From positions 132,501 to 196,500 of the forward strand of contig CAJQUW010012891.1 of the NCBI GenBank assembly GCA_907163375.1: a stretch of DNA of 64,000 bases. The letters are read 5' to 3'. Positions within the stretch are counted from its first letter, which is position 1. Each line of letters starts with the position of its first letter. This document shows, piece after piece, positions 9,713 to 20,771 of the stretch. Under the pieces are notes generated by a model. The model saw only the letters and a list, made by a program, of their open reading frames with translations. It was not told where the DNA came from and did no database searches. Origin of the DNA: Prostheceraeus crozeri. Taxonomy: Eukaryota > Platyhelminthes > Polycladida > Euryleptidae. Both the position numbers and the translations under genes were made by a program.

Positions 9713-11403
9713 CGTTTGCTGCCATCACTTATGATAATCAAAGCTGTGACTGAGAATAATCAGCGTGAGAGCTGTAAATGAACACTGATAAGGATTGATT
9801 AATTCCAAACGAAGTCAGTAAACTGCTTGAAACCCAATCATTATCGTTTCAGCTGATTATCTACCCCAATTTCTGAACATTAGTTTGCGACCTAAATAGA
9901 TGTAAATATGCTATAAAAACATTGGCATGAAACAACTTATTGATTGACAATATTACAGCTTAACATGGCAATCCAATGCTATCCAATCCTAAGATAACAT
10001 GCCTTAGGCGCCTTTTCAGGTTGTTAAGTATGGCTTGCAATGAGGTGGCCCCCAACTCCCTGTAGCCCTTAACAGCCCCCGCTCTCCCCTATAATAAATT
10101 GGAGAAATTTTCAGAAATATGTGGGAAAAACGCAAGTTTTTCAGTGCTCCATGAAAGTAGGTCTGTAACTCTGCTATCGAGGGGTTACAGCACTGTAGCA
10201 AGACAGCAGAAACAATACAAGAAAACGTCAACCATCTAATGGTGGTCTCTCACTCTGCTCAGATGGACTTAATCGGTGAAATTCATTCCCCAAAAGAACT
10301 AGGATAGAAACGCCGTTGTCTGATTCTAATATTTATCGCTCACTCAGCAACTATGAAGTGCAATGAACTTGACAAATTCCGATAAAATAGGAGAAGTCCT
10401 GAAAATAAGAATAGTAATAAAAAAAGTAGGTCTGTGAGGCCTGCAATATTCACCAAAAAGTGAAAGGAACTGTCAGAAATCCATCTTCTAATGATAATCA
10501 AGAAATAGACTAGAAGGTTCTCAATGACTAGTTACAACGCTATTTTCAATAAATGGTCCTAAAATTCGGCTTCAATAACCCTGTCCCAGGGTAAGGCTAA
10601 AAACATATGAGTAGCAGAGACGGTCTCAGCAACATCAAAAACTATGCTTCCGTTAAAATTTTAGTCGGAAAACCAATAGCCTCTGACTGCCAGTTGAAGA
10701 AGGCCTACTTATACCTGATTTCAAACTCAGACTATTAATTTTCCGCTTAAAATTTGTTGCTGAGGACGTTTCTGTTTTTTGCACTTTATCTCGAGACTTT
10801 TTCTGAAACAGTTTTATCAAAACCATTAAAGACCATTTCGCAGGAGGACTATTTTGACTTGACTCCGTGACTTCAACTATGCAGCACATGCCACTGCTAG
10901 GGCAATCCACGAACCTATGTCCAACAACTATGATACTAATATGATTTCAACTTTGATTATATGGTATAATGGTCTCGATCAAATCCTTCAATTCGTAGGC
11001 TTTTTCTCATAAGTAGCCACAACTCGATTTTCATAGCAAATCGTGCAACTTTGCTACAACGGACTTTAATTTATTATTGATTCACTTATGAAGAATAGAA
11101 AGGCAAATGAAACATGCAAGCTGTAACTTCAGAGCATCGACATAGACCATATATATACACGTATTTTATCCGCTAAATTGATACCAACACATTCAATATA
11201 CTGTACTACAAAATACGTCATTGGAATTTAGTGCTTACGTGCGATATAGCGTTGTTCCCATAAAACAACCAGTTATGCTTTTAGATAAATTGATGTCAGA
11301 TATACACGATATGATTTGAAATTTATCAAAGTTTGTGTCGCGGTACTCGCGAGGTTCCTCTAGAGACCTTGGATGGCTGTTTACAATGACAAAATATATT
11401 TTT
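9713..11403. other. No recognisable gene
   Basis: About 1.7 kb of AT-rich DNA with scattered open frames under 90 codons and none showing a known motif. Confidence 0.35.
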
Positions 11404-11595
11404 TGTAACGTTATTACGCTTGAAACGTAATAACGTTACATTCTATGCAGCATTTAAGAAGCGAGTGAAAATCAATTTCACAATTGTTCCATCATAAGTG
11501 ACCGATGATAGCTTATGATATGAGATTATGCCACATTCGACTTAATAGATAATCCTACAGATTAAAAAATCGCTCTGAAGCGTAATGACGTTACG
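11404..11595. mobile_element. Small MITE-like element, about 190 bp
   Basis: The left end TGTAACGTTATTACGCTT (11404-11421) is matched, with two or three differences, by the reverse complement of AAGCGTAATGACGTTACG at 11578-11595. A perfect 15-bp palindrome with a 7-base loop (11404-11440) overlaps the left end, as though an extra terminus had been copied. No target duplication is clear. Confidence 0.55.
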
Positions 11596-11921
11596 TTTTT
11601 TACATGTGTTATACAATGTAAAATTTCTCAGCAAAAATTAAAGATTGAATGAATCTATACACATTTTTCTATCATTCTTGACTTGATTTTAAAGTATTAC
11701 TGTTGAAAAGAAAAATATTTAACTCTCGTGCAATAGAAAATCATGATGAAATTCACGTGAAAAATGATGTAAATTCAGCCAAATTGTCCATACATATTGT
11801 TTTCAAAATACACTGATAGTGTCTTAGAGGTACTTGTCCGTCTCAGTTCTTACATCGAGGAGTCTGAGATCAACTGTGCTCATGATTGGTACTATGTAAA
11901 TGGATACAACAAGTAAATGAT

Positions 11922-12919
11922 CATCAACAGACCTGCCAACCTAGTGAAATGAAAATCCTGGACAAAAATTAACATCACCAATATGGTCGAGTGATTGATA
12001 GTCGCAGTTTCATAGTTCATTATTCAATAGTCTAATAGCTCACATTCCATTGTCATCCTATACACAAATCTCCTTAGTTTTTCTGTATTGTTACCCGTTG
12101 GCATGTTTGGTTGGTTGAAAAACTTGAAAAACTAAGGAGATATAGGATGATAATGAAATGTGAGCTATGAAACCATTGAATAAGGAACTGTGACTATCAA
12201 TGAGCTGTGGTAAATGTGCATATCTGTTAGATGTCAATAATGACAGTGATAATTTGTAATTCAGTATAGAGACTTCAAATGATGTAGCACTTGATTTCCA
12301 GAACATTTTTGACATAGGATTTCTTTACATCGCAATTGACAAAGCCAGGTCGGCGAAATATATATTTATATTGACAGATTACACTAATTTTTGAGCGTAG
12401 ATAGACTGAAAAATAACATATTTCAATAATTTCAACTTATAAACAACAACAAAGAGAATGATGTCAAAGTTTTTCTTTACCAAATCAATAGAAATAACAA
12501 AAAACGAAATTATTTCGTTTAATGAAAATTAATTGAAGAAATTACTAGTAACAAGAAATAATTTTCGCGTCAATTCATTGGCTTTCAAATGTGTGTTTTC
12601 GTTGGATTGTTGTGCATAAATAAAACGTAGTAAAGGTTGTGTGTTGCTTCGGTGCGGCGTCAGTTTTTTTGAAATTCTTGTATATATAAAACTTTGTGTT
12701 TCCGCGTGTACCGCAAACTTCATGTAGGTTTTGTATCTTTAAGATTGCGCGCGCAGAGCAAACGTTTTTGAAGTATGTGCTCCAAAACTGTTAAAAATTC
12801 ATTTTTGCATAACAATCTTGATATCCGGGACAATCTTACGCTTTTGCGGAACATCCGGGACAGCTCCAGAATCCGGGAATCTCCCGGAAAATCCGCAACA
12901 GTTGACAGGTCTGCATCAA
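11922..12919. mobile_element. hAT-like non-autonomous DNA transposon, copy B (with TSDs)
   Basis: The element proper is 11928-12913 (986 bp). It begins CAGACCTGCCAAC and ends GTTGACAGGTCTG, with a perfect 6-bp target duplication CATCAA at 11922-11927 and 12914-12919. It shares both ends and the GCGCGCGCAG subterminal block with copy A (3737-4449). Its centre differs and contains an imperfect inverted repeat (11994-12083 against 12126-12201) with CTCCTTAGTTTTTC near the hairpin tip, possibly a nested MITE. No transposase frame is present. Confidence 0.82.
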
Positions 12920-15900
12920 GAAACTAAACGAGATGAGGCCTCTTCCCAGAGATATATTTTTCGAGAAGCAAAAGTTCGCACTTTGAATGATATATAAAGA
13001 AAAACTTACTTGAGATTGCCAGGTTCAACATCTGTGCAAAAAAGTGAATCAAAAATTATACATTACAAAGTGAGTAAAGAAATAACTTCACACAAGTGAC
13101 TTAATCGCACTCGTACTATGCAATGAATTTGTTTTTGTCAAAGTTAGAGTGCAATGCACCGCTGACAATTGGCTTTAATCAGAACTCTAAGAAGCTAGAG
13201 AAGGTGAGGAGTCGTTCGCATCGAATAATTTGTGGTTTTCTGATTGTATGTACTCGTCTCTCGCACCATATATCATTCGGCAAAGAAATAATGCTCTGAA
13301 GTTATTTCACGGACCATCGAATGATATAATTTCCTGTAACTTCCTTCGTGCACGTTGTGTGGGCAAGCTTCCTTTATATGAGTTTTGCAAACACTGAGCC
13401 ATTTGACCTTCTCTTTCGTTTTACATTTTGGGATAGTTTGTAATAGTTTGTGTATCGTTCTCTGAGAATTACTGTTATTTGCGATTTAATGAAATGTATG
13501 CTTTCCACTCTTGACGAAACAAACATTTTATTGCAATGCCTGATCAAATTTCATCAACAAAGAAGTTTCTTGAGTCAATGCATTAGAGAAAACCTTCCAC
13601 CACGCTCTTATTGGTTCCATTTACTAAGAGAAAATGACATTGATACTACAATCAATCGCTACAACTAGGAAGAGAATATTCCATAAAGAAATTGGCAAGA
13701 ATTCAAGAACTCTTACTAATATTGATGGCCATGTACAATTGAGAACCCAGTGTCCACGAAACGTTATTACTGACAACAATAGTTTTGGAATGATCATCTA
13801 ATGTATCATTAATGATAGCGTCAACCATATTGCAAAAGATATATCTGATTTGCTACAAAAAATTTGAAAATCCTCGCCTCGTGTTCTACAGATATCTACC
13901 TGAACCACAATTTGAAATTCAAATTTTAGGTTCCAATGTGGGTAGTTCAATTTCTTTCGAATCAGGAGAATTTGTCCCATCAGTGACAAGGTAATCTTGC
14001 TGATCACATTTTGCACTTGTTTTACTGTCTTGAATGTCGTTTTGTGGTTCAGGTTGAAGGATTTTATACCAGTATTATCCGCACAACCACAGCTCAAAAG
14101 AATGAATTAAACCAAACTCGTGCCAAGATTGATTGCAAATTCAATGCCGGTAATTATTCTATAAAAGAATCTCCCAGGTATTTCATACATCATGCAGTGC
14201 ATAAACCAGAAAAAAGTGCAAATCCCACTATATTGGCAGTAGGACCAACAACTCTTCACCTGCATATTTGTGTGAAAGAAAATATGAACAACTCAACTTC
14301 TTCTATCTTTTAATACAACATCAAATATGACGACAAAAATTTTGATCTGCAATGCCTCAACGAGAAAGTGATGAGTCTACTTTGAGACTCATGAAAACCA
14401 TCCACATTAAAGAATAAAAGCCTAACATACATTCACGACAGAAAAGTGAAGAACTTCAAGATTTCTCCTTTCAGGTGGTTGAAGGCGGCCTAATTTTCGA
14501 CATGCAAGATCTATAGTCCTATTTCAGGTTTTACAACGCCGAAATATAGCAATGCATTCTTAGTTTTCAATCATTAATGTGACGTAAGCATGTTTCAATC
14601 TCAAAACTTTGTATTGCATCTCTTTACAATGGCGATCGCGTAGATCGCCGAAATGTGGCAAAGCTAAATAAATAATATTTTTCATCTATTCTTCTTGGCA
14701 TTCCCAAGTTACTCAAAAAAATTCTGTGTAACGAGATACCTACTGGAATCAAACAGATTCATGCTCGTCTGAAAAATCTTTTTTAAAAAGTATAACATTT
14801 CTGAGACTGTTATTCTAATTCCGAACAAGGATAAAAAACATTGCTTGTCTGTGAGCACTGTAATAAGCGCCACTAATGAGAAACGAAGAGTCATTTCTAT
14901 TACTGATAAGTAAGCACATGAAAACCGGACTTGCTTCTAAAAGTGGCATGTATGGACACTTTCCTAACGAGGCGAATTTCAAAATAATTTGTAAACTCAA
15001 GGCGAGGTTGAAGAAGGCGACTGAAGCAATATGCACTCGGTCCAAGACAGAATCTTCATGAATATTCAACTTGTGACGCAATCGAAACTGTGTAAGTGCA
15101 CCACGAATTACGAATGTACATACTGACCAACTACTGCCGATGAACTGATGGAAGGGGTTCATTTTCTTTGCTCGTCACCTGCATTTCTTGCAATGTTCAT
15201 ACTGAAAGACATAATGAGTGACTTGATTCTCACAATAAATACCGAAAGTATTGATGCATTTTTAAGCTTACGTCAAATTTAAGATGATGTGTGTTTTTAG
15301 AGGGATCTGGATTTCAGAGGTCTGTGGTTGTGTTATTTCTACTACTTGAAGAATTCAATCGAAGCGCTGATAAGCAGTTGATTGTTGGAAAGGCATCCGT
15401 TAGGGGAAAATGAATTTCGCCAATTAACTAAATAGTACCGCTCCGTAGAGCGCTATTTGATTTAAAATCCTGCTGACTAACTTCTAAGTACCAAATGAGA
15501 CGGCGCGATTTTTGTTGCATTTTCTAGTCTCACCTTCACCAAGTTTTTCGGGAAGTTTGGTGAGTTGTTAGATGAAAGAGAAATTATTTTCTAGACAAGA
15601 AACTAAAAAGAAGATCACGCTATATAACAAGAATATGTTGTCAAATATGGACTCTTAGTTCCAATTTACATACTACAGATAATTTTCATCTCATATCTAT
15701 TTTTAAAACAACATATCCAAGTAAATATTGACATGTTACCCAGCCGCAGTGGTGGTCAAATTTCTACCCGCACAAAAGTGTTGGATGTCACAGCTAAATA
15801 ACTGCCAAAACTAAGCCCGTAGCGATGAACCCCATCATTGGCGGGAATATCTTGGAGAAAAACACTGCAAGTCTATGAAATTACCAGTTTACATTAAAAG

Positions 15901-16308
15901 TATATACCAGGTGTAAGTGGCCGCGACAAACATGATAGACTTAATATGAATCCTTCAAATATACACTCTATTCAAGCATTGCTACCACAGACATCAGTTC
16001 AATTAAGACAAACACACTAAGAGATGAAAGAATTCCAATGGATTTATCACAATCTCGATAAATCAGATATCCAAAGTATTCATTTGATTATTTAGATGAA
16101 AGATTCAAACAAATAACCACAGCAACTGCCAGTAGTCCAAATAGAGGTCTTGAATGTAACATTCTCTCTTCAAATTAGGAGATGTCACTTCAAATTACAA
16201 CGCCGGAAATTTCTTATCAAATGTACTGCTTCTCATTCAAGAAAAACAGAGTATTCTATCATATGCTTTCTATTTAAATCATTGTACTGATTGTACTATG
16301 GATGCACG
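12920..16308. other. 3.4 kb without a recognisable gene
   Basis: Several frames of 60-115 codons occur on both strands (for example 14011-14313 plus and 14815-15162 minus) but they overlap each other antisense, have no family motif and no good splice context. I see no RNA gene or clear repeat. Confidence 0.35.
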
Positions 16309-16386
16309 CTTACTTTAATTGACATCGAATATCTTAATCCATCTCAATAATCTTAATGTTTGGTGTTCGATGTCTGTGCTTACTTC
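16309..16386. mobile_element. Micro-MITE 1 (62 bp) with 8-bp TSD
   Basis: Element 16317-16378 is bounded by CTTACTTT on the left and CTTACTTC on the right (7 of 8 identical). It contains GACATCGAA near the left end and TTCGATGTCTGTG at the right end. The right terminus matches that of micro-MITE 3 at 17836-17884. The left terminus is degraded in its first four bases. Confidence 0.55.
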
Positions 16387-16960
16387 TTTTCATAGAGCAA
16401 GTATTTATGGGTAGAGTCGACCATAGAGTAATACCTACTCTATGATACTACTTATATAGGAGAGTCATCTCGGTAGTATATAAATTTGCAAACGTCGACT
16501 TTTTTTCAACAGTGCTCAAATAATTTTTTGGACAGCAGGAACGCATTCTCCGCAAAAAACTGAATCTTTTGATGTAAAAATTTTCACCAACATAATGCGC
16601 AGGAAATTTTCCATTCAATGTTAACAGTATTCGACACGAGTCATAAAACAAGAATACACAAATTTTGGGAAATTTCGACCATTTGTCGAAGGCTATTGAT
16701 CTACTAAAATTAGTGTTTTCAATGCGATCCACTGGTATGTTTTCACTGTGACGACTTACGTCCAATTTGCGCTACAGCAAGTCAAATGATGCACAAGAAT
16801 AGTATTTCTTAGATGCAACGTGAAAACTGCAATAATATAAAAAATACAAAGCACATAATTTCACGCTCATAAGTAAATCAGCTACATTTTATCATCAATA
16901 AAATTTCACATCAAAGCGATTTACAAATATGTCTGAAACTCACCGTTTCCAGCTAGTACA

Positions 16961-17003
16961 ACATATACCATAGTTGTTGTTGTTCGATGTCTATGATATA
17001 TAC
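16961..17003. mobile_element. Micro-MITE 2 (27 bp) with 8-bp TSD
   Basis: A 27-bp unit, 16969-16995, starts CATAG and ends TTCGATGTCTATG, and lies between ACATATAC and ATATATAC (7 of 8 identical). It looks like an internal deletion product of the family that keeps one full terminus and only five bases of the other. Confidence 0.45.
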
Positions 17004-17434
17004 AATGTCTATTTACATGTAATTCTAGGATCCTGATAGACCCAATAAATCTAAACCTTTTCGTTGTCCGGTAACTAAGAGACAAGCAAACATTTGAACA
17101 GGGATAAAAATTTTGATTCAGAGAAACAGGCATTAAGAAATTCAGCCCATTGTCTTTGAATTCAGCGTCCATGGCAATGTCTTAAGTCCGTTACATCTGC
17201 TTTTGATTTGAAACTTCATCACCGTTAACTTCATGCTTCATCACTTCATGCCGTTGAAACTTTAACTTCATTCATTATAATTTACTTCGAACGATTCATG
17301 GTGAGTTTTAAGATCATCACATAGGATCAGATCGATTGCGCGATTCCTATTCTATCGACATTCCGTTCATAATTCTTGATTCAGCAATTCAATTCACAAT
17401 TCATTAAATCTGAATTAAATAAAATACGCAACAA

Positions 17435-17725
17435 ATGCGTTTCAGTTCTGTAATTGCTAAAAAGAGACAAGGAGAAAGAACGTTTGTTGCTCACTTACAA
17501 AGGTTTCAAATTCATGCCATATCAGCTGATTTTTTCTGGCTTCGTTGCGCACAAAGTGGAAACACGTGTATTTCCCGTCCATCCCTTTATAACATTAAAT
17601 TTCTTTTGGAAAAACTTTTGATTCACTTTGATAAAGAGTTGACGGCTAGTAGCAAATCATATGCAGAGGACCACGAGTATAGCATTGTCAATGTCAGTTT
17701 TTGCCTTGCTTGGGCAGTGAGGTAA
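17435..17725 (+). other. Unassigned 96-codon open frame ending at a splice-donor-like site
   Basis: The frame starts MRFSSVIAKKRQGERTFVAH and ends just after GCAGTGAG|GTAAGC near 17720, a good donor sequence. It has no recognised motif. If transcribed it could be an upstream exon of the gene starting at 20756, but joining it to the acceptor at 20725 does not continue the reading frame, so it would have to be untranslated. I regard it as unproven. Confidence 0.15.
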
Positions 17726-17827
17726 GCTAGCTTCCTTAATTCCTTCGCTTTACATTTGCCTGTTGTATTGTGAAACCGACTGAAAGGGAAAATTAAAGTT
17801 TGACACAGAGATATTATTGACAGCAGC

Positions 17828-17892
17828 GGTTAGAGCATAGACATCGAACATCAACAATTAGGTGCTTAGTGTTCGATGTCTGTGGGTTAGAG
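17828..17892. mobile_element. Micro-MITE 3 (49 bp) with perfect 8-bp TSD
   Basis: Element 17836-17884 starts CATAGACATCGAACA and ends with the near-exact inverse TGTTCGATGTCTGTG (14 of 15), leaving under 20 bases between the arms. GGTTAGAG flanks it exactly on both sides. An 8-bp duplication and a CA terminus suggest mobilisation by a hAT-type transposase. This is the clearest member of the cluster. Confidence 0.7.
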
Positions 17893-18024
17893 CACCAGCA
17901 ACAATCCGGTATCAATTTCTAAAAATGTTGGTGATTTTCCTTTGATGTTCCTTTCATTTGCTTCAGTCGAGTCTGAATAATTTTATCTTGTCTTCTTAGC
18001 GTTGTTATGCTGTCCTTCACCATA

Positions 18025-18115
18025 GGTGTTCGCATAGACATCGGATTGCTTATTTGGGACTAATAATGTAATAATGTCCTAATTATGAAATCCAATGTAT
18101 GTCTATGGGTGTTGT
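18025..18115. mobile_element. Micro-MITE 4 (75 bp) with 8-bp TSD
   Basis: Element 18033-18107 starts CATAGACATCGGATT and ends with the inverse form, CCAATGTATGTCTATG. The arms pair across most of the element (GGGAC against GTCC near the centre). GGTGTTCG and GGTGTTGT flank it (6 of 8 identical). Confidence 0.6.
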
Positions 18116-19172
18116 GATCCGATGGCATTCACCAGTCCATGTTTTCTTCAAGTGTTTATCTCCACTAATCGAGAACATTGCAAATGAGCTCTGTTGTTAA
18201 GTGTGTATAAACAAATAAAGTGCTTCTTCCGCATTTGCTGTTCCTGACTGCCTCTACTCTCAAGCACATTAGTACGTTGCAAAACTATATTGAAACAGAT
18301 TATATTAGCAGTATTATTTGGATTATCCAATCACTTTACTGTATTTATATTTTCTGATTGAGGCTAATCATTAACTAAAACTGCGCCGGTGGAAAGTTAA
18401 ATCGATTATATATTCAGCCGAGAGAATTGTAATTAATGAACAACGAGCAATTACACCACTCTTGTTTGAGGTACTTAATGAACCAAATCCATGGATGCGT
18501 CAAAAGAAATACTATTACGTGTATATTGTAATCACTGCAAAATAAAGTAGTTAAGGAAAGATGGCACAAAAGGCACTTTTTGGTCCGGTGCCGGCCAGAC
18601 TAAAAAGATGTCTGATTTGGTGCATCTACGGGACTAAGTAGCCTAATAACCTTAATAGAACTTCACCTAGCGTATGTGAAAGACAAAACAGCAAAGAGGA
18701 AGTTCGAAAAGAAGACTGTCTGGTCTAAAAGCCTGATTCTTCTACATGAATCATCTTATGACTACCCGAGGAAAATCTGCTGCTTGCTTGAGAAACCAAA
18801 GAAATCTATTGAGGCGATATTCTTTTAAACAATGAAATGCGTAATTAAACCCATAGTGGGTCTTCCGCATGCATGGACGAACATGCAGTATAATCCGCTT
18901 TATAATCTCGCTGCAACTTGTTTAACACCATCATTCAAAATTACCTGTTACATGCTTTGTAAAAAATTATTCGTGATGACAGACATTCACATTGACCCCT
19001 TGAGTGTGCGTTATAACTCTTACTTAAGTTATATTACTGCTGCACAGATTAATCTCTTTCATTGGAGAATTTTTGTCATGTATTAGACATTTAAATCAGA
19101 TGTCAGAAATCGAAATCGGTTATAAGATCTTACATCTCGTGTTTTGAAGCAGTTGTGATGGCCAATGCATTT
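18116..19172. other. No recognisable feature
   Basis: AT-rich, with frames under 90 codons that show no motif. Confidence 0.35.
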
Positions 19173-20021
19173 GAAGATAAAGATAGTCGCCAAATTCACT
19201 AATCTAAAACAAGGCCCAATAACAATAAACACCAAAATGAAGACAGTGCAATATGAAAGTAATGCACGAGCGCTTTCGTGGTCTACAGTCACTGGTCAAC
19301 AGTTGCTGACTGCTTTTAATTGTGTTCACAATAATCTAGAGTTCACCTGTGAAAACGAGTCTGCTGATGGTGGCATGCCCTTTTTAGATGTTTTGGTGAA
19401 ACGATCATGTACAGAGGGCTGTCAGTAGTGTGTTTAGGAAAACCTCATGGACTGGTTTGCTCAACTTTCATAGTTATGTCCCCTTGCAATACAAGTCAGG
19501 TCTTGTACGTTCTTTGTATAAACGAGCTCAGAAAATCAGTTCATTGTCTACTTCAACAGCTAAAAAGTCCATGCTATTTGTGACATTACGTGAAAATTGC
19601 CATCCTGAGGATTTTATAAATGAGTATAACTGTACTTCTGATGTTGAACCAATTATTGGCCCAATGTAAAGATGTTTATATCCGTCTGCCTTTTTCGGTG
19701 ATTCGTTGTTAGGGTTTATTTGTAAACGCATTTTTATAGCCACGAAAAAGGCTTACCCGTCGTGCAAGCCGGTGTTCATTTATGCTACTAGGCGTATTCC
19801 TGTGCATTCTTCGCCATAGTGATTGACAGTTCATTTGTACCGTTTTGAGTTGTTACCAGTTTTCCCTAGTTGTTGCATTTCATTTCACTTTGTCGTTGCA
19901 CATGAATAGAGACCACGAAAGCTCTCGTGCATTACTTAATATTACATTGTTTTGATTTCGGTGTTAATTGTAATTGGATATTGTTTTGAATTAATGAATT
20001 GGGCGACTATCTTCATCTTGT
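19173..20021 (+). mobile_element. Penelope-like element 1, 5' truncated, with inverted 3' end at its 5' side
   Basis: From about 19290 the plus strand reads NLEFTCENESADGGMPFLDV, FRKTSWTGLLNFHSYVPLQY, KSGLVRSLYKRAQKI and then LPFFGDSLLGFICKRI, the C-terminal part of a Penelope-type reverse transcriptase (FTxExExxGxLPFLDV, RKxTxTGxYxNFxS, LPFxG). No GIY-YIG domain follows before the element ends. The first 112 bp (19173-19284) are the reverse complement of the last 112 bp (19910-20021); both contain the run AATGCACGAG next to CTTTCGTGGTCT. The coding part has at least one frame change. The same architecture recurs in the copy at 49302-55774. Confidence 0.8.
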
Positions 20022-20725
20022 GTTCTGCAAATTTATGATGAGATAATAAATAGCCTATGACCTGTATTGGTAATCGGACATCTGAATTGGTCGAATTATG
20101 TGAAAATAGTTGAGTGGACTCTGGTTAAAATCGTCAAACCATCGTGCAGCTTATCAAAAATGTGCAATAGGCAAAATTCTATTATTCAATCAAAGATCAT
20201 TGTGTTTAGTTGAGTTTCATGCACAGCACAGTTTTCAGTCAAGGAAAATGCTTTGGTTTATCTCGAATTCAAGAAAATTATAGAAAACCAGAAACAATAC
20301 TATGAGAATAGATTAAGATTATAATTTTTGAGAAGCTCTCATAGCCAAAGCAAACATGTCATTCACTTTTTTTCGATGGTCTCTGATCAGGAGTTCCGCC
20401 TGATGATCAGCTGCAGTGCAAGCTTGAAAAGCGTCACAACAATATAGAAAGATGATAATCAGTGTAGGACTACTTGTCTTGCTTATGAAAATGGCATCAA
20501 GTCTTTCAATAATCCGATTTTGATGGATGGCAAAACTTAAAAACACATGTTCTTGATATTTTCAAGTGCTTTGAAATTGATGTAGTGTTGAATATAGCGA
20601 TATCATCAATGTGCAGAACGTTTCTATTATTCTGGAAGTGACTGACCATTGCATTCATTTTTTTTCATAGCCTACATCTTATAAAATTTTCAATCAACAA
20701 TAGTTCGCATTTTATTCTTTTGCAG
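20022..20725. other. Flank upstream of the multi-ubiquitin-fold gene
   Basis: AT-rich sequence with no clear TATA box or other promoter element. TTTTATTCTTTTGCAG at 20710-20725 is a strong splice-acceptor-like sequence 30 bases before the start codon, which points to an upstream untranslated exon or a trans-spliced leader. Confidence 0.4.
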
Positions 20726-20755
20726 GTTATTATAATTCTACAACAACTTTAAGAA

Positions 20756-20771
20756 ATGGCTACCTGTGGAG
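20756..20771 (+). CDS. Exon 1 coding part of the multi-ubiquitin-fold gene
   Basis: The codons for MATCG plus one base are followed by GTAAGT at 20772. The start context AAGAAATGG is favourable, and the leftover base (G) completes the Gly codon at the exon 2 junction. This start is preferred over in-frame Mets near 23696 because the sequence before 23751 is a pyrimidine-rich acceptor tract. A possible 5' boundary of the exon is the AG at 20724-20725. Confidence 0.65.

Noticed and set aside
17435-17725. Coding first exon of the multi-ubiquitin-fold gene
   Set aside because: Splicing its GTAAGC donor to the acceptor at 20725 gives an immediate stop before the start at 20756. Kept only as a possible untranslated exon.
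20390-20430. Hammerhead-like CTGATGATCAGCT ... GAAA
   Set aside because: Stem II does not pair well and no stem I partner or cleavage triplet is present.
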